NCBI RefSeq assembly: GCF_903064525.1
Contig: NZ_LR797830.1
Location: 1,674,001-1,738,000 of the forward strand
DNA length: 64,000 nucleotides
Origin: Methylacidimicrobium sp. AP8
Lineage (GTDB): Bacteria > Verrucomicrobiota > Verrucomicrobiia > Methylacidiphilales > Methylacidiphilaceae
Reading direction: 5' to 3'
This document shows positions 9,499 to 18,287 of the stretch, one piece after another (position 1 is the first letter of the stretch; every line of letters begins with the position of its first letter). The notes beneath the pieces are model-generated. The model did not search any database, was not told the DNA's origin, and worked only from the letters and a program-made list of their open reading frames with translations. A program made the translations under genes and the position numbers.

Positions 9499-10887
9499 AT
9501 GCCAGAGTCTTACGATCTGATCGTCCTCGGAGGAGGGCCGGCGGGCTACGTCGCCGCTCTGCGGGCCGCCCAGCTCGGGCGGAAGGTCGCCTGCGTCGAG
9601 CGGGAAAAGCTCGGCGGCACGTGCGGCAATTGGGGCTGCATCCCGAGCAAAGCCCTCCTCAAGAGCGCGGAGGTGTTCGATCTCTTCCGGCGCGCCGAGG
9701 AGTTCGGGCTCCGGTCGAGCGGGCACGCTTTCGACTTTTCGGCCGTCATCGGCCGGAGCCGATCGATAGCGGACAGGATGGCCAAGGGCGTCGATCATCT
9801 CTTCTCCTCCCGCGGCGTAAAGCTCTTCCGCGGGCAGGGAACCCTTTTCCCCGATCGGAAGATCCGGGTCGTCCAAGACGGCTCCGAAGAGATGCTAGCG
9901 GCCAGGCACATTCTCCTGGCGACCGGATGCCGGCCGAAAACCCTGCCGTTCCTGCCCGTGCAAGGGGAGCGTGTCCTGACCAGCCGTCAAGCGCTGGCCT
10001 TGACGGAGCTTCCCGAATCGATCGCCATCATCGGAGGAGGGGCGATCGGAGTCGAGTTCGCCTACTTCTATTCGGTATTCGGAAGCAGAGTCATCCTCAT
10101 CGAGCTCATGCCCGGGCTTCTCCCCGGCTGCGACGGCGAGGTGTCCAAAGGATTGGCGCGCGATCTTTCCAAGCGGGGAATCCAGATCCTGACCTCCGCG
10201 AAGGTGGAATCCGCCCAAGTCGGAGAGAAAAGCGTCGTCCTGGAAGTCGCGGGCCGCGTCCGACAGAGGCTGGAGGTCTCCTCGGTCCTCGTCGCCATCG
10301 GCGTCGAGCCCAACATCGACGACAGCGTGGCTCCCGGTGTCGAGTTGGAGCGCGCCGGAGGTTTCCTCAAGGTCGACGCCCGCTACGAAACTTCCTATCC
10401 CGGCGTCTTCGCCGCCGGCGACCTCATCGGCCCTCCGCTCCTAGCCCACGTCGCCTTCCGGGAAGGCTTGGAAGCGGTCGAAGGCATCTTCGTCCCCGGA
10501 AAGGTTCCCACCCGCGTCGAGTTCTTCCCTTCCTGCGTCTATTGCCAACCGCAAGTCGCGATGCTCGGCCTGACCGAGGAGCAGGCGCGCGAGCAAAAGC
10601 TGGCATTCCGGATCGGACGTTACCCGTATACCGCCAACGGCAAAGCGATGGCTTCCGGAGATTCGGCCGGCTTCGTCAAGATTCTTTTTGCCGAGCCGCA
10701 CGGCGAAATTCTCGGAGCCCACATCCTCGGCGCGGAGGCAAGCGAGCTCATCGCCGAGCTTTCCGTCGCGATCGCCTGCGAAGGAACGTCGGCCGAATTG
10801 CACGAAGCGATTCATCCGCATCCGACCCTTTCCGAAATGATCGGAGAGGCCGCCCTGGTCGCCGAAAACCGGCCGTTGCATATTTAG
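9499..10887 (+). CDS. lpdA: Dihydrolipoamide dehydrogenase (E3)
   Basis: 462 residues, normal length. FAD-binding LIVLGGGPAGYVAA is at the N-terminus, and the redox-active disulfide is Cys42/Cys47 in GGTCGNWGCIPSK. NAD-binding AIIGGGAIGVEFA lies in the middle, and the catalytic His is in HPHPTLSEMI near the C-terminus. It reoxidises the lipoyl groups of PdhC and reduces NAD+. One oddity is PSCVYCQPQVA at the interface region, where most family members have PSVVYTxPEVA; this puts two extra cysteines there. Cotranscribed with pdhC (21-base gap). Confidence 0.95.
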   Translation: MPESYDLIVLGGGPAGYVAALRAAQLGRKVACVEREKLGGTCGNWGCIPSKALLKSAEVFDLFRRAEEFGLRSSGHAFDFSAVIGRSRSIADRMAKGVDHLFSSRGVKLFRGQGTLFPDRKIRVVQDGSEEMLAARHILLATGCRPKTLPFLPVQGERVLTSRQALALTELPESIAIIGGGAIGVEFAYFYSVFGSRVILIELMPGLLPGCDGEVSKGLARDLSKRGIQILTSAKVESAQVGEKSVVLEVAGRVRQRLEVSSVLVAIGVEPNIDDSVAPGVELERAGGFLKVDARYETSYPGVFAAGDLIGPPLLAHVAFREGLEAVEGIFVPGKVPTRVEFFPSCVYCQPQVAMLGLTEEQAREQKLAFRIGRYPYTANGKAMASGDSAGFVKILFAEPHGEILGAHILGAEASELIAELSVAIACEGTSAELHEAIHPHPTLSEMIGEAALVAENRPLHI

Positions 10888-11253
10888 CGTGAATCTCGCT
10901 TGCAAGGGTTCTCCTCCGGAGCCGGGAAATCCCGCCTCCGATGATCGTCGAACCGCCGCGGAAGTGCGTCCCGCACACAGAGAGGCTTGCTTCCCGCCCG
11001 CAATGCTGGCTAAATGAAATCTCCTTCGGGCGCTAGGCGGCCGAAAGCGGGTCGGAGGGGCGGCCTCGGCCAGGGGGGGCGTCGAGGATGCGGTCCCAGG
11101 ATAGGGCGCATCGCGAATCCGGGCGGGTGCTCCGGAGCGGTCGGAAGCGCCATCAAGCGAACGGAGAGAGTGGACAGCGTTCTGCCGGGTAACAGGGTTG
11201 CCTCGGGCTCGCAGACGATTCGGAGTGAAACTTCTGGAAAATTGGAGGAAGCA
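10888..11253 (+). other. Intergenic region, 366 bases, no gene seen
   Basis: No open frame here has protein-like content, and I found no convincing terminator after lpdA. The last bases hold a strong ribosome-binding site (GGAGGAA at about 11244-11250) four bases before the next ATG. The frame that runs through 11014-11253 into the next gene looks non-coding (Gly/Arg-rich). Confidence 0.5.
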
Positions 11254-12156
11254 ATGAGCGAGAAGATCGGTTTTGTGGGAGTCGGACGCATGGGGGCCAA
11301 CATGGCCCGCTGTCTGCACGATAAGAAATTCAATGTCACCGCGGTTTACGACGTCCGGGCGGAATCGGCCCGGGAGCTGGCGCCCGAAATCGGCGCCACC
11401 GCCTGCTCGACGCTCGCCCAAGTATCCGAGCTGGCCGACATCATCTTCACAGTGGTCACCGATGATAAAGCGCAGCTGGCCGTCTTCGAGTCGCCCGAGG
11501 ACAACCTCCTCAAGGGCAAGCCCGCCGGAAAGATCTTCATCAACTGCGCGACCGTCAGCCCGAAGGTCCACGTCGAGGTGGAAAAGCTCGTGGAGCAAGT
11601 CGGCGCTTCGAGCCTGGAGGGCTGCATGGCCTCGAGCATCCCGCAAGCCCGGGAAGGAAAGCTCTATCTGATGGTCGGCGGCAAGGAAGCTGTCTTCCAG
11701 AAGGTCAAACCGATCCTCGAGGCGCTGAGCGTCGCGCTCACCTACGTCGGAGGCGCCGGGAAGGCGGCCCAGGTCAAGGCCTTGGTGAACATGGTCATGA
11801 ACATCAACACCCTCGCTCTGGCGGAGGGATTAGGCTTAGGCCACGCGCTCGGCCTCGATCTGAACATGCTCCGCAACGTCTTCAGCCAGACCGGGGCGGC
11901 TTCCCGGGTTCTGCAAACCGACGGCGAGGACATGCAGAACCGCGAGCATAGCTGCTTCTTCTCCGCCGAGCATGCCGCCAAGGACTCGGGGATCGCCTTG
12001 GCTCTCGCGCGGGAGATCGGCCTCCATCTTGCGCTCGCCGACGCGACCAAGTGCCAATACGATCGCTTGGTCAAGCTCGGCTGCGGCCAGCTTGACAAGT
12101 CGGCGATCTCCGAGCTCACCTTCCTCGACCGGAGAGCCCGCGAGGTTCCCCTCTAG
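11254..12156 (+). CDS. NAD(P)-dependent 3-hydroxyisobutyrate/beta-hydroxyacid dehydrogenase family protein
   Basis: 300 residues from the ATG at 11254, chosen because GGAGGAA precedes it and the Rossmann motif GFVGVGRMGANMA begins at residue 6. The second domain has the family's GGAGKAAQVKALVNMV segment with the expected catalytic lysine, and NREHSCFF...HAAKDSGIAL. Members reduce or oxidise small beta-hydroxy acids (3-hydroxyisobutyrate, tartronate semialdehyde, glyoxylate or succinic semialdehyde). I cannot choose among these. Single-gene unit ended by a strong terminator. Confidence 0.8.
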   Translation: MSEKIGFVGVGRMGANMARCLHDKKFNVTAVYDVRAESARELAPEIGATACSTLAQVSELADIIFTVVTDDKAQLAVFESPEDNLLKGKPAGKIFINCATVSPKVHVEVEKLVEQVGASSLEGCMASSIPQAREGKLYLMVGGKEAVFQKVKPILEALSVALTYVGGAGKAAQVKALVNMVMNINTLALAEGLGLGHALGLDLNMLRNVFSQTGAASRVLQTDGEDMQNREHSCFFSAEHAAKDSGIALALAREIGLHLALADATKCQYDRLVKLGCGQLDKSAISELTFLDRRAREVPL

Positions 12157-12216
12157 CCGGGAGCAGCCGGCATGGTCGGCGTTCCGGCCTCGGGCGAAAG
12201 GGGCCGGAAGGACGGA

Positions 12217-12251
12217 GATGGCCTTCCCGGGCGGGAAGGCCATCTTGTTTT
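12217..12251 (+). terminator. Rho-independent terminator
   Basis: A perfect 12-bp stem (GATGGCCTTCCC at 12217-12228 with GGGAAGGCCATC at 12233-12244), a four-base loop and then TTGTTTT. It lies 61 bases after the stop at 12156 and ends that transcript. The minus-strand side has no T tract, so it probably does not serve the convergent gene. Confidence 0.9.
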
Positions 12252-12255
12252 CCTC

Positions 12256-12627
12256 TCACTCCGTCGGAGCCCTCCCGCCCGCTTCGGCCTCGTACAGGCG
12301 ATCGGTCTTCGCGGCCATGATGAAGTCGTTGCGGTGCAAGCCGCGAATCTTGTGGGTCCACCAGCTCACCGTCACTTTCCCCCACTCGACTAGCAGGGCC
12401 GGATGGTGCCCCTCCTGCTCCGCCAGCTCGCCGACCCGCCGTGCGAAGCGCATCGCTTCGGCGAAATCGGGAAAGAGGAAGGCTCTTTCCAGGATCGGGA
12501 TCCCGTCTCTCTGCTCGATCCGCCATTCCGGGACCTCGTGCCGCATCGTCTCGATTTCGGCGTCGGTCAGCCTTGGGGCGTCCTTTCGACAGGCGGTACA
12601 GCGCTCATCGGTCAGCGTCGTTTTCAT
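12256..12627 (-). CDS. phhB: Pterin-4a-carbinolamine dehydratase
   Basis: 123 residues. The conserved core EGHHPALLVEWGKVTVSW followed by THKIRGLHRNDFIMAAKTD carries the His-His-Pro active-site signature. The N-terminal LTDAEIETMRHEVPEWRI also fits the family. It dehydrates 4a-hydroxytetrahydropterin, recycling pterin cofactor; in bacteria without phenylalanine hydroxylase the role is unclear and may concern molybdopterin or folate pools. The CxxC near the N-terminus (CTACRKD) is extra. Neighbours give no clear pathway. Confidence 0.9.
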   Translation of the reverse strand: MKTTLTDERCTACRKDAPRLTDAEIETMRHEVPEWRIEQRDGIPILERAFLFPDFAEAMRFARRVGELAEQEGHHPALLVEWGKVTVSWWTHKIRGLHRNDFIMAAKTDRLYEAEAGGRAPTE

Positions 12628-12684
12628 GCGACAAGCTACGCGGGCGCCGTCCGCTGCGCAAACAATCCCGGGAACGGGCGCCGC

Positions 12685-14532
12685 CTACTCCAAGCCGAAG
12701 ACGACAAGCTCGCCTCCCGGGGTCGTCGAACCCGGGAGCCCGGAGTCATACGCCGCTCCCGAAGCGCCCATGGCCCCCTGCCGATCGCCCCTGGGCAGAT
12801 CGAGGGCGGCCGGCAGTCCGAACCAGCCGCCGACCCCGGAATAGACAGCGACATATTCCTTGTTGTCGGGACCGAGAAAGGCGATCGGGCTGCCCACGAT
12901 GCCCGAGCCGAGCTTCTGCTGCCATAAGAGGACGCCGGTGCGCGCATCGACCGCCTTGAACCAGCCGTCGAGAGTCCCATAGAAGACCAGGCCGCCGGCG
13001 GTGGCCAGAGCGCCGCTGCAAACCGGGAATCTTTCCTGGAGTTCCCAGGCGCGCCTCCCTTTCACCGGGTCCCAGGCGATGAACTCGCCGTAATATTTGT
13101 CCCGCCCCTCATGACCGGAGTAGATCGTTAGGTTGGCTCCGATGTAGGGGAGTCCCAAAACATAGCGGGCCTCCGTGGCCTCGATGTCCATGCAGAGGTT
13201 GTTCGTCCCGAGGTAGAAAAGATGGGTCTGCGGCGCGTAGGCCGCCGGCTGCTGATTCTTCCCGCCCATGGCCGAGGGGCAGACTCCTTTGATGTCGATT
13301 CCAGCCTTCGCCCTCTTCTCCGGAACTTCGATCGGCCGGTCATCCCCGCGGTTGATCCCCTTGGCCCAGTTCACGTATACGAAAGGGGCCGCCGAGAGCA
13401 CCTCTCCGGTCGCGCGGTCTAGCGTGTAGGCAAAGCCGTTCTTGTCGAAGTGGACGGCGCATCGGCGCACGCCTTCCCCGATCCGCAGGTCGACCAGGAC
13501 GAGCTCGCTGGTGCCATCGTAGCCCCATGAGTCCCAAGGAGTCATCTGATAGGCCCACCGGGCCATCCCCGTAGCCGGCCGGCGGCCCCAGAGGGTGCAG
13601 GCCCACTTGTTGTCTCCGCCTTTTCTTTCGTCGGGGTTCCAGGAGCCCGGGTTGCCGGACCCGTAGTAGAAGAGGTCGAGCCCCGGGTCGTAGCTGAACC
13701 AACCCCACGTCGTCCCTCCGCCCAACTTCCACTGCTCCCCGGGCCAGGAACGGGTGCCCTCACCCGGCCCGCCGTGGCGCGGGCATTCCTTGTTGAAATC
13801 GCGCTCGAGCAGGATATCGTCGTCTGGCCCTTGACTATAGGCCACCCAGCGAGCCTTGCCGGTGTTGATGTCGTAGGCGTTGACGCGACCCCGGACGCCG
13901 AACTCGCCCCCGGAGATCCCGACTAGCACCATGTCCTTGATGACAATGGGGGCTCCGGTGATCGTCTCCCCGCGACCGATTTCGCCCTGCTTCACCTTCC
14001 ATATCTCGTCGCCGGTGTGCGCGTCCAGGGCGATCAGCTGCCCGTCCAGGGTGCCCAGAAAGATCTTCCCCATCCCGTAGGCGACTCCCCGGTTGACGGT
14101 GTCGTAACAGGCCTCCGTGATCGCCCCCGGCTTTTGCGCCGGGGTGTACTTCCACAAGATCGCGTATGGCTTTCGGGCCAGGTCCAGGGCGTAGACCGTG
14201 TTCGGGAAAGGCGAGTGCACATACATGGTGCTGCCGACGACAAGCGGCCCGCCCTCATGGCCCCGGAGAGCGCCGGTGCAAAAGCTCCAGGCAACGTGCA
14301 GCCGTTCGACCGTTCTCGTGTTGATCTGGTCAAGCTCGCTGTACCGCGTGGCCGCGTAATTCTTGCCCGCCATCGGCCATTGACCGGGATCCGCCCCCAG
14401 CCGAACCAGCTCCTCGTTGGCCCGCGACCGGGACGGCGTAGCCAAAAGGACGATCACAGGGTATACCCAGATCGTCCGAAGGCCACGTCCATGGTTCCCC
14501 TTCCTCTCCGTCGTCCGCCGTTCGACTCCCAT
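12685..14532 (-). CDS. XoxF-like PQQ-dependent methanol/alcohol dehydrogenase with altered active site
   Basis: 615 residues from the ATG at 14532, which has GGAGAGGAG upstream. A signal peptide (IWVYPVIVLLATPSRSRA) is followed by an eight-bladed PQQ propeller of normal length. Metal and cofactor residues are kept: Glu210 in GGEFGVRG, Asn294 in GSGNPGSWN, the Trp of TTWGWFSYDP, and the Arg of YTLDRATG. Asp339 matches the extra lanthanide ligand of XoxF. The catalytic base is missing: the usual WDYDG reads WGYDG with Gly337. The vicinal Cys-Cys is Cys142-Tyr143. No xoxG or xoxJ partner is adjacent. Either a divergent enzyme or an inactive PQQ-binding paralogue. Confidence 0.85.
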   Translation of the reverse strand: MGVERRTTERKGNHGRGLRTIWVYPVIVLLATPSRSRANEELVRLGADPGQWPMAGKNYAATRYSELDQINTRTVERLHVAWSFCTGALRGHEGGPLVVGSTMYVHSPFPNTVYALDLARKPYAILWKYTPAQKPGAITEACYDTVNRGVAYGMGKIFLGTLDGQLIALDAHTGDEIWKVKQGEIGRGETITGAPIVIKDMVLVGISGGEFGVRGRVNAYDINTGKARWVAYSQGPDDDILLERDFNKECPRHGGPGEGTRSWPGEQWKLGGGTTWGWFSYDPGLDLFYYGSGNPGSWNPDERKGGDNKWACTLWGRRPATGMARWAYQMTPWDSWGYDGTSELVLVDLRIGEGVRRCAVHFDKNGFAYTLDRATGEVLSAAPFVYVNWAKGINRGDDRPIEVPEKRAKAGIDIKGVCPSAMGGKNQQPAAYAPQTHLFYLGTNNLCMDIEATEARYVLGLPYIGANLTIYSGHEGRDKYYGEFIAWDPVKGRRAWELQERFPVCSGALATAGGLVFYGTLDGWFKAVDARTGVLLWQQKLGSGIVGSPIAFLGPDNKEYVAVYSGVGGWFGLPAALDLPRGDRQGAMGASGAAYDSGLPGSTTPGGELVVFGLE

Positions 14533-14683
14533 CCGCGCTCCTCTCCCGCTCCTGCTCGCCGTTTTCGGCCGGCGGCGTGCCGCGACCTCCGCCCGCCTCC
14601 CCGGCTCCTTCCGTGCTTCCTCCCGGCGAGCCGGGCCTCTCTTCCGGGAAAAAACTGAGCGCATTTTATCCGGCAGCAGGCAC

Positions 14684-15919
14684 ATGCCCATGAAGTTTTT
14701 TCCACAGCCGGCCCCTTTTCGATCCGCCGCCTTCCGGATGCTCTTCTTCGGACAAGCCGCTTCCTTCGTCGGCAGCTGGGTCCAGAACGTAGGGCAAGGA
14801 TGGCTTGTCTACCAGATGACCGGCTCGCCATTTTGGTTGGGTCTTTTCGGTTTCGCCGGCTCCCTTCCCCTGCTCCTCTTTTCCTTGCCCGCCGGAGCCT
14901 TGGCGGATCGGTTTGCGCGCAAGCGGATCGTGATCCTCGCCCAAACCGCGGCTCTCTTTCTGGCTTCCAGCCTCGGCCTGCTCGCCTTCCTCCACCTCCT
15001 CTCTCTCCCGGCTCTCGCCCTTATCGTCTTCGGCCTGGGCCTGGCCGGCTCCTTCGAGCTTCCCGCCCGGCAAGCCCTCTTCCTCGACGTCGCCCCGGAC
15101 GGAGAGATCCGCGCCGCCGTCGCTTGGAACTCGGTGCTCTTCAACGGAGCCCGTCTGATCGGCCCCGCCATCGCCGCCTACGTGATCCCCTGGCTGGGCG
15201 TGGCCGCCTGCTTCTGGATCAACGCGCTTTCCTACCTGATCTCCCTCGCCTGCCTTTTCCGTGTTTCCTCTCCGCCTCGAGGCTCGCCGGACAAACCGGT
15301 GCTCCCCTCTTTTGGCGAAGCCTTCCGCTACCTCACCGCAAGGAAGCCCCTCCTCGGTCAAGCCTGCCTGATCGGCCTCGTCACGATCTTCGGCTGGTCC
15401 TACACCGTGCTGCTCCCCTTTTTCGCCGAAAGCCTTCTCCATAGCGGCCCCAAGGGCCTCGGGCTGCTGATTTCCGCCAACGGAGCCGGATCCCTCGTAG
15501 GCGGACTGGCCGCGGCCGGGCTCGTGCGCAGGTTTCCGCTGCCCCGGCTCGTTTTCGTCGGCCTCGGCCTCTTCCTCCTCTCCGCCGCCTCCTTTGCAGT
15601 CTCCCGCTTGTTTTTCCTCTCGATGGCGCTGCTCGCGCTGGCGGGCTCGGGGCTGGTCATCTTCCTTTCGGCCGGGAATGCGTTCCTGCAAGAACAGACG
15701 GCTCCGGAGCTGCGCGGCCGAGTGGTCGGCGTCTCGGCTTTTCTTTTTCAAGGTCTTTTCCCCGTCGGCAGCCTCTTTGCCGCGCTCGCCTCCCGGCTTT
15801 GGGGCGCCCCGGCTGCGGTCTTGATCGGCACGGGCCTCTGCGGCCTCGGCGCGCTCGGGGTCGCGGCCTGGAGCTTCCGATGCCCCTGCGGGAGCCGAGC
15901 CTCCGCCAGGCGGGAATAG
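14684..15919 (+). CDS. MFS transporter (EntS/MFS_3 type)
   Basis: 411 residues from the ATG at 14684 (a second ATG at 14690 is possible). About 12 hydrophobic segments are visible. Family landmarks include FRMLFFGQAASFVGSWVQNV at the N-terminus, the loop motif GALADRFARKRIVI between helices 2 and 3, and ELRGRVVGVSAFLFQGLFP near the C-terminus. Proteins of this group export small molecules such as siderophores or drugs; the substrate cannot be told. It is divergent from the XoxF-like gene with a 151-base spacer. Confidence 0.85.
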   Translation: MPMKFFPQPAPFRSAAFRMLFFGQAASFVGSWVQNVGQGWLVYQMTGSPFWLGLFGFAGSLPLLLFSLPAGALADRFARKRIVILAQTAALFLASSLGLLAFLHLLSLPALALIVFGLGLAGSFELPARQALFLDVAPDGEIRAAVAWNSVLFNGARLIGPAIAAYVIPWLGVAACFWINALSYLISLACLFRVSSPPRGSPDKPVLPSFGEAFRYLTARKPLLGQACLIGLVTIFGWSYTVLLPFFAESLLHSGPKGLGLLISANGAGSLVGGLAAAGLVRRFPLPRLVFVGLGLFLLSAASFAVSRLFFLSMALLALAGSGLVIFLSAGNAFLQEQTAPELRGRVVGVSAFLFQGLFPVGSLFAALASRLWGAPAAVLIGTGLCGLGALGVAAWSFRCPCGSRASARRE

Positions 15920-15986
15920 CGCGTCCCGGGCGCGCGGCGCGCGCTTGCCAACCGGAGCCAAATGGGAAAGAGTGGCGTCCAATCCT

Positions 15987-16613
15987 ATGAGCAGCGCGCC
16001 GATCTCGACTCTCTTCTTGGATCTCGGAGGAGTCCTGCTGTCAGACGGCTGGAATACTGCCTGCCGGAAGAAAGCGGCGGAAACCTTCGCGCTCGACGCT
16101 CGGGAAATGGAGGAACGCCACCACCTGACCTTCGACACCTACGAAGTCGGAAAGCTCTCTCTCGACGGCTACTTGGAACGGGTCGTCTTCTACGAGAGCC
16201 GGCCGTTTACCATGGAGGAGTTCCGGCGGTTCATCTTCTCCCAGTCCTACCCGTTTCCGGACATGATCGAGCTGATCCGCAAGCTTAAGGAGAAGTACGG
16301 GCTCAAGCTGGCGGTATTGAGCAACGAAGGCAGGGAAATCCAGATTCACCGAATCCAAGCCTTCGATCTCCCCTCATTCATCGACTACTTCATCGTCTCC
16401 TCCTTCGTCCACCTGCGAAAGCCCGACGAGGACATTTACCGGTTGGCGCTCGACGTTTCGCAGACCCCGCCGGGGCAATGCGCCTACATCGAGGACCGCC
16501 CGATGTTCGTCGACGTGGCTCGCAAGCTGGGGATCCAAGGGATCTGCCATCGGGGCTACGCGACCACGAAGGCGGCTCTAGCGGGCCTTTCCCTCTCCCT
16601 GGAATCGGCTTGA
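15987..16613 (+). CDS. HAD-superfamily hydrolase, YihX-like
   Basis: 208 residues from the ATG at 15987. HAD motif I is LFLDLGGVLL, with DxG rather than DxD as in YihX-type sugar phosphatases. Motif II is AVLSNEGRE, motif III the Lys of RKPDEDIYRLALD, and motif IV YIEDRPMFVDVARKLG. It probably dephosphorylates a small metabolite; substrate unknown. It ends nine bases before the promoter of the RNase P RNA. Confidence 0.8.
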   Translation: MSSAPISTLFLDLGGVLLSDGWNTACRKKAAETFALDAREMEERHHLTFDTYEVGKLSLDGYLERVVFYESRPFTMEEFRRFIFSQSYPFPDMIELIRKLKEKYGLKLAVLSNEGREIQIHRIQAFDLPSFIDYFIVSSFVHLRKPDEDIYRLALDVSQTPPGQCAYIEDRPMFVDVARKLGIQGICHRGYATTKAALAGLSLSLESA

Positions 16614-16622
16614 CCCCGCCGA

Positions 16623-16652
16623 TTGACGCCGCCTCCTCGCGGTGGTTAGCTA
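16623..16652 (+). promoter_or_regulatory. Sigma-70-type promoter of rnpB
   Basis: TTGACG (16623-16628) and TAGCTA (16647-16652) are 18 bases apart. The expected start, about seven bases further, coincides with the first base of the P1 helix of RNase P RNA (16658). Confidence 0.65.
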
Positions 16653-16657
16653 TATTC

Positions 16658-17090
16658 GGCGCCGGAAGAGACTGTCGCTCCGCCTTCGGGTGGAGAGGAA
16701 AGTCCGGACGTCACCAGGGAAGCGGGCCGCGGGCAACCGCGGGCTCGGGCGGCGCAAGCCGCCCGGGACGGAAAGTGTCACAGAGAAAAGACCGCCGCGT
16801 CGAAAGATGCGGCAAGGGTGAAACGGCGGGGTAAGAGCCCACCGCTCGGCTCCGGCAACGGCCGAGGCACGACAAACCCCCCGCGGCGCAAGGCCAAACA
16901 GAGGTGCCGGTTCCCTGGCCGCCCGAGGCCGGGGGTGCAAGCCCCCGAGTCTTGGGGCACACCTCGGGTTGGGCCGCACCGCGACGGTTCGCCGTCGCGG
17001 ACCGACCGCCGGCGGGCGATCGGTAGAGAAATGACAGTCACCGGGAAGCAATGGCTTCCCGGAACAGAATCCGGCTTATCTTCCGGCGCC
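16658..17090 (+). ncRNA. rnpB: RNase P RNA, bacterial A type
   Basis: 433 bases. The conserved P4 strands are present (GAGGAAAGTCCGG near 16691, ACAGAATCCGGCTTA near 17064), as are GAGGGTGAAA-like J elements and the GGGTAAGAGCCCACCG segment. P1 is a perfect 11-bp helix: 16658-16668 pairs with 17080-17090. The RNA is the catalytic part of the enzyme that removes tRNA 5' leaders. It has its own promoter. The convergent modC gene ends 28 bases downstream. Confidence 0.95.
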
Positions 17091-17118
17091 GGTTCCCCCG
17101 GCGGCCCTTCGCCCGAAC

Positions 17119-18237
17119 TCAACGGGGCACCAAGTGGACCGCATGGGCCTTGATCCAGCCGTAGAGCGGCTTGCCGACGGCCAGCCCCAACTCCTGGCCG
17201 GCCCCGCGGGTGACCCGGGCGACCAGCGGAAATCCGCAATCGAGCACGACCCGGATCACCTGCCCCTCAGCCTCCAGCTCGGTCACACGGCCATGGAGTC
17301 GATTCCGGGTGCTCATGGGAAAGCTTCCCTCCTCGGTCGAGAGGACGACATCCTCGGCGCGCACCATCGCGTAGACCCGCTCGGGCAGGGGCTCCTCGCC
17401 GGCGACCGCCCAAAGCCTGCCGCCCGGCACCTCCACTTCCGCAACCCCCTCGCGAACAGAAACGCAGCGGCCGGCCACGACCGTTTCCACGCCCAGGATT
17501 TTCCCGGACTCACGACTCGCCGGACGAGCGAAGACCTCCGCGAGCGGACCCGTCTGGAGCACGCGTCCCGCCCCGACTACGGCCAGATCCGTCCCCAGGA
17601 GAACCGCTTCCCTCTGCTCATGGGTCACGAAGACGGCCGGAAGCGACCGCTCCCGGATAGTCTTCCGGATCAACACCACCAGCTCGCTGCGGGCGCAGGG
17701 GTCCAGGCCTGCGAACGGCTCATCCAGGAGCAGGAGCCGGGGCCCGGAGGCCAAGGCCCGTGCCAGCGCGACTCTCCGTCGCTCCCCCCCGGACAGTGTG
17801 GCTGGAGCGCGTCCGGCCAGCGGGGAAAGGCCGCAGCTTTCCATGGTCTCTCCGACCCGGCGGCGCTTTTCGTCTCCGGATAGGCCGCGCAGCCCGAAGG
17901 CCACGTTCCCAGCCACGCTCAGGTGCGGAAAGAGCGCGTCGTGCTGGTCGACATAGCCGATCCTCCTCCGCTGCGGAGGCACCCAGAGCCTCCTCTCCGT
18001 ATCCACCCAGACCTCATCGCGGAATCGGATGCTTCCGAAGCTCGGTCGGCCGAGCCCAGCCAGAGAGCGGAGAATCGTCGTCTTACCGGCTCCGGAAGGT
18101 CCGAAGAGCACGAGGACTCCCGCCGGATCGAGGGCGAAGCAAAAGGCAGCTTCCACCCATCCGCCCCCCTCGTGCCGAAGGCGAAAATCAGCCGCCAGCT
18201 CTTCCGTTCCGCCACCGCGCACACCTGAGCATAGCAC
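17119..18237 (-). CDS. modC: Molybdate ABC transporter, ATP-binding protein
   Basis: 372 residues if the GTG at 18237 is used (GGGAAG upstream); a second in-frame GTG is at 18222. Walker A GPSGAGKTT, Q-loop YVDQHDALFPHLSV, signature LSGGERRRVALARAL and Walker B LLLLDEPFAGLD are all present. The C-terminal part holds the molybdate-binding TOBE region (STRNRLHGRVTELEAEGQVI). It powers molybdate or tungstate uptake with ModA and ModB. Last gene of modABC; convergent with rnpB. The start codon is the uncertain point. Confidence 0.9.
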   Translation of the reverse strand: MLCSGVRGGGTEELAADFRLRHEGGGWVEAAFCFALDPAGVLVLFGPSGAGKTTILRSLAGLGRPSFGSIRFRDEVWVDTERRLWVPPQRRRIGYVDQHDALFPHLSVAGNVAFGLRGLSGDEKRRRVGETMESCGLSPLAGRAPATLSGGERRRVALARALASGPRLLLLDEPFAGLDPCARSELVVLIRKTIRERSLPAVFVTHEQREAVLLGTDLAVVGAGRVLQTGPLAEVFARPASRESGKILGVETVVAGRCVSVREGVAEVEVPGGRLWAVAGEEPLPERVYAMVRAEDVVLSTEEGSFPMSTRNRLHGRVTELEAEGQVIRVVLDCGFPLVARVTRGAGQELGLAVGKPLYGWIKAHAVHLVPR

Positions 18238-18287
18238 GGGCTTCCCGCGTCCGGCCAGACCGGGGGCACGCCGCGCCCGGTTCCGCC

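Noticed and set aside
10888-11253. Riboswitch or small RNA in the 366-base gap
   Set aside because: No consistent helices or known riboswitch core could be found by eye.
10441-11646. A 401-residue minus-strand frame spanning lpdA and the next gene
   Set aside because: Antisense to two clear genes and to an intergenic region; low-complexity content.
14666-16138. A 490-residue minus-strand frame
   Set aside because: Glu/Gly-rich antisense of the MFS transporter; no homology recognised.
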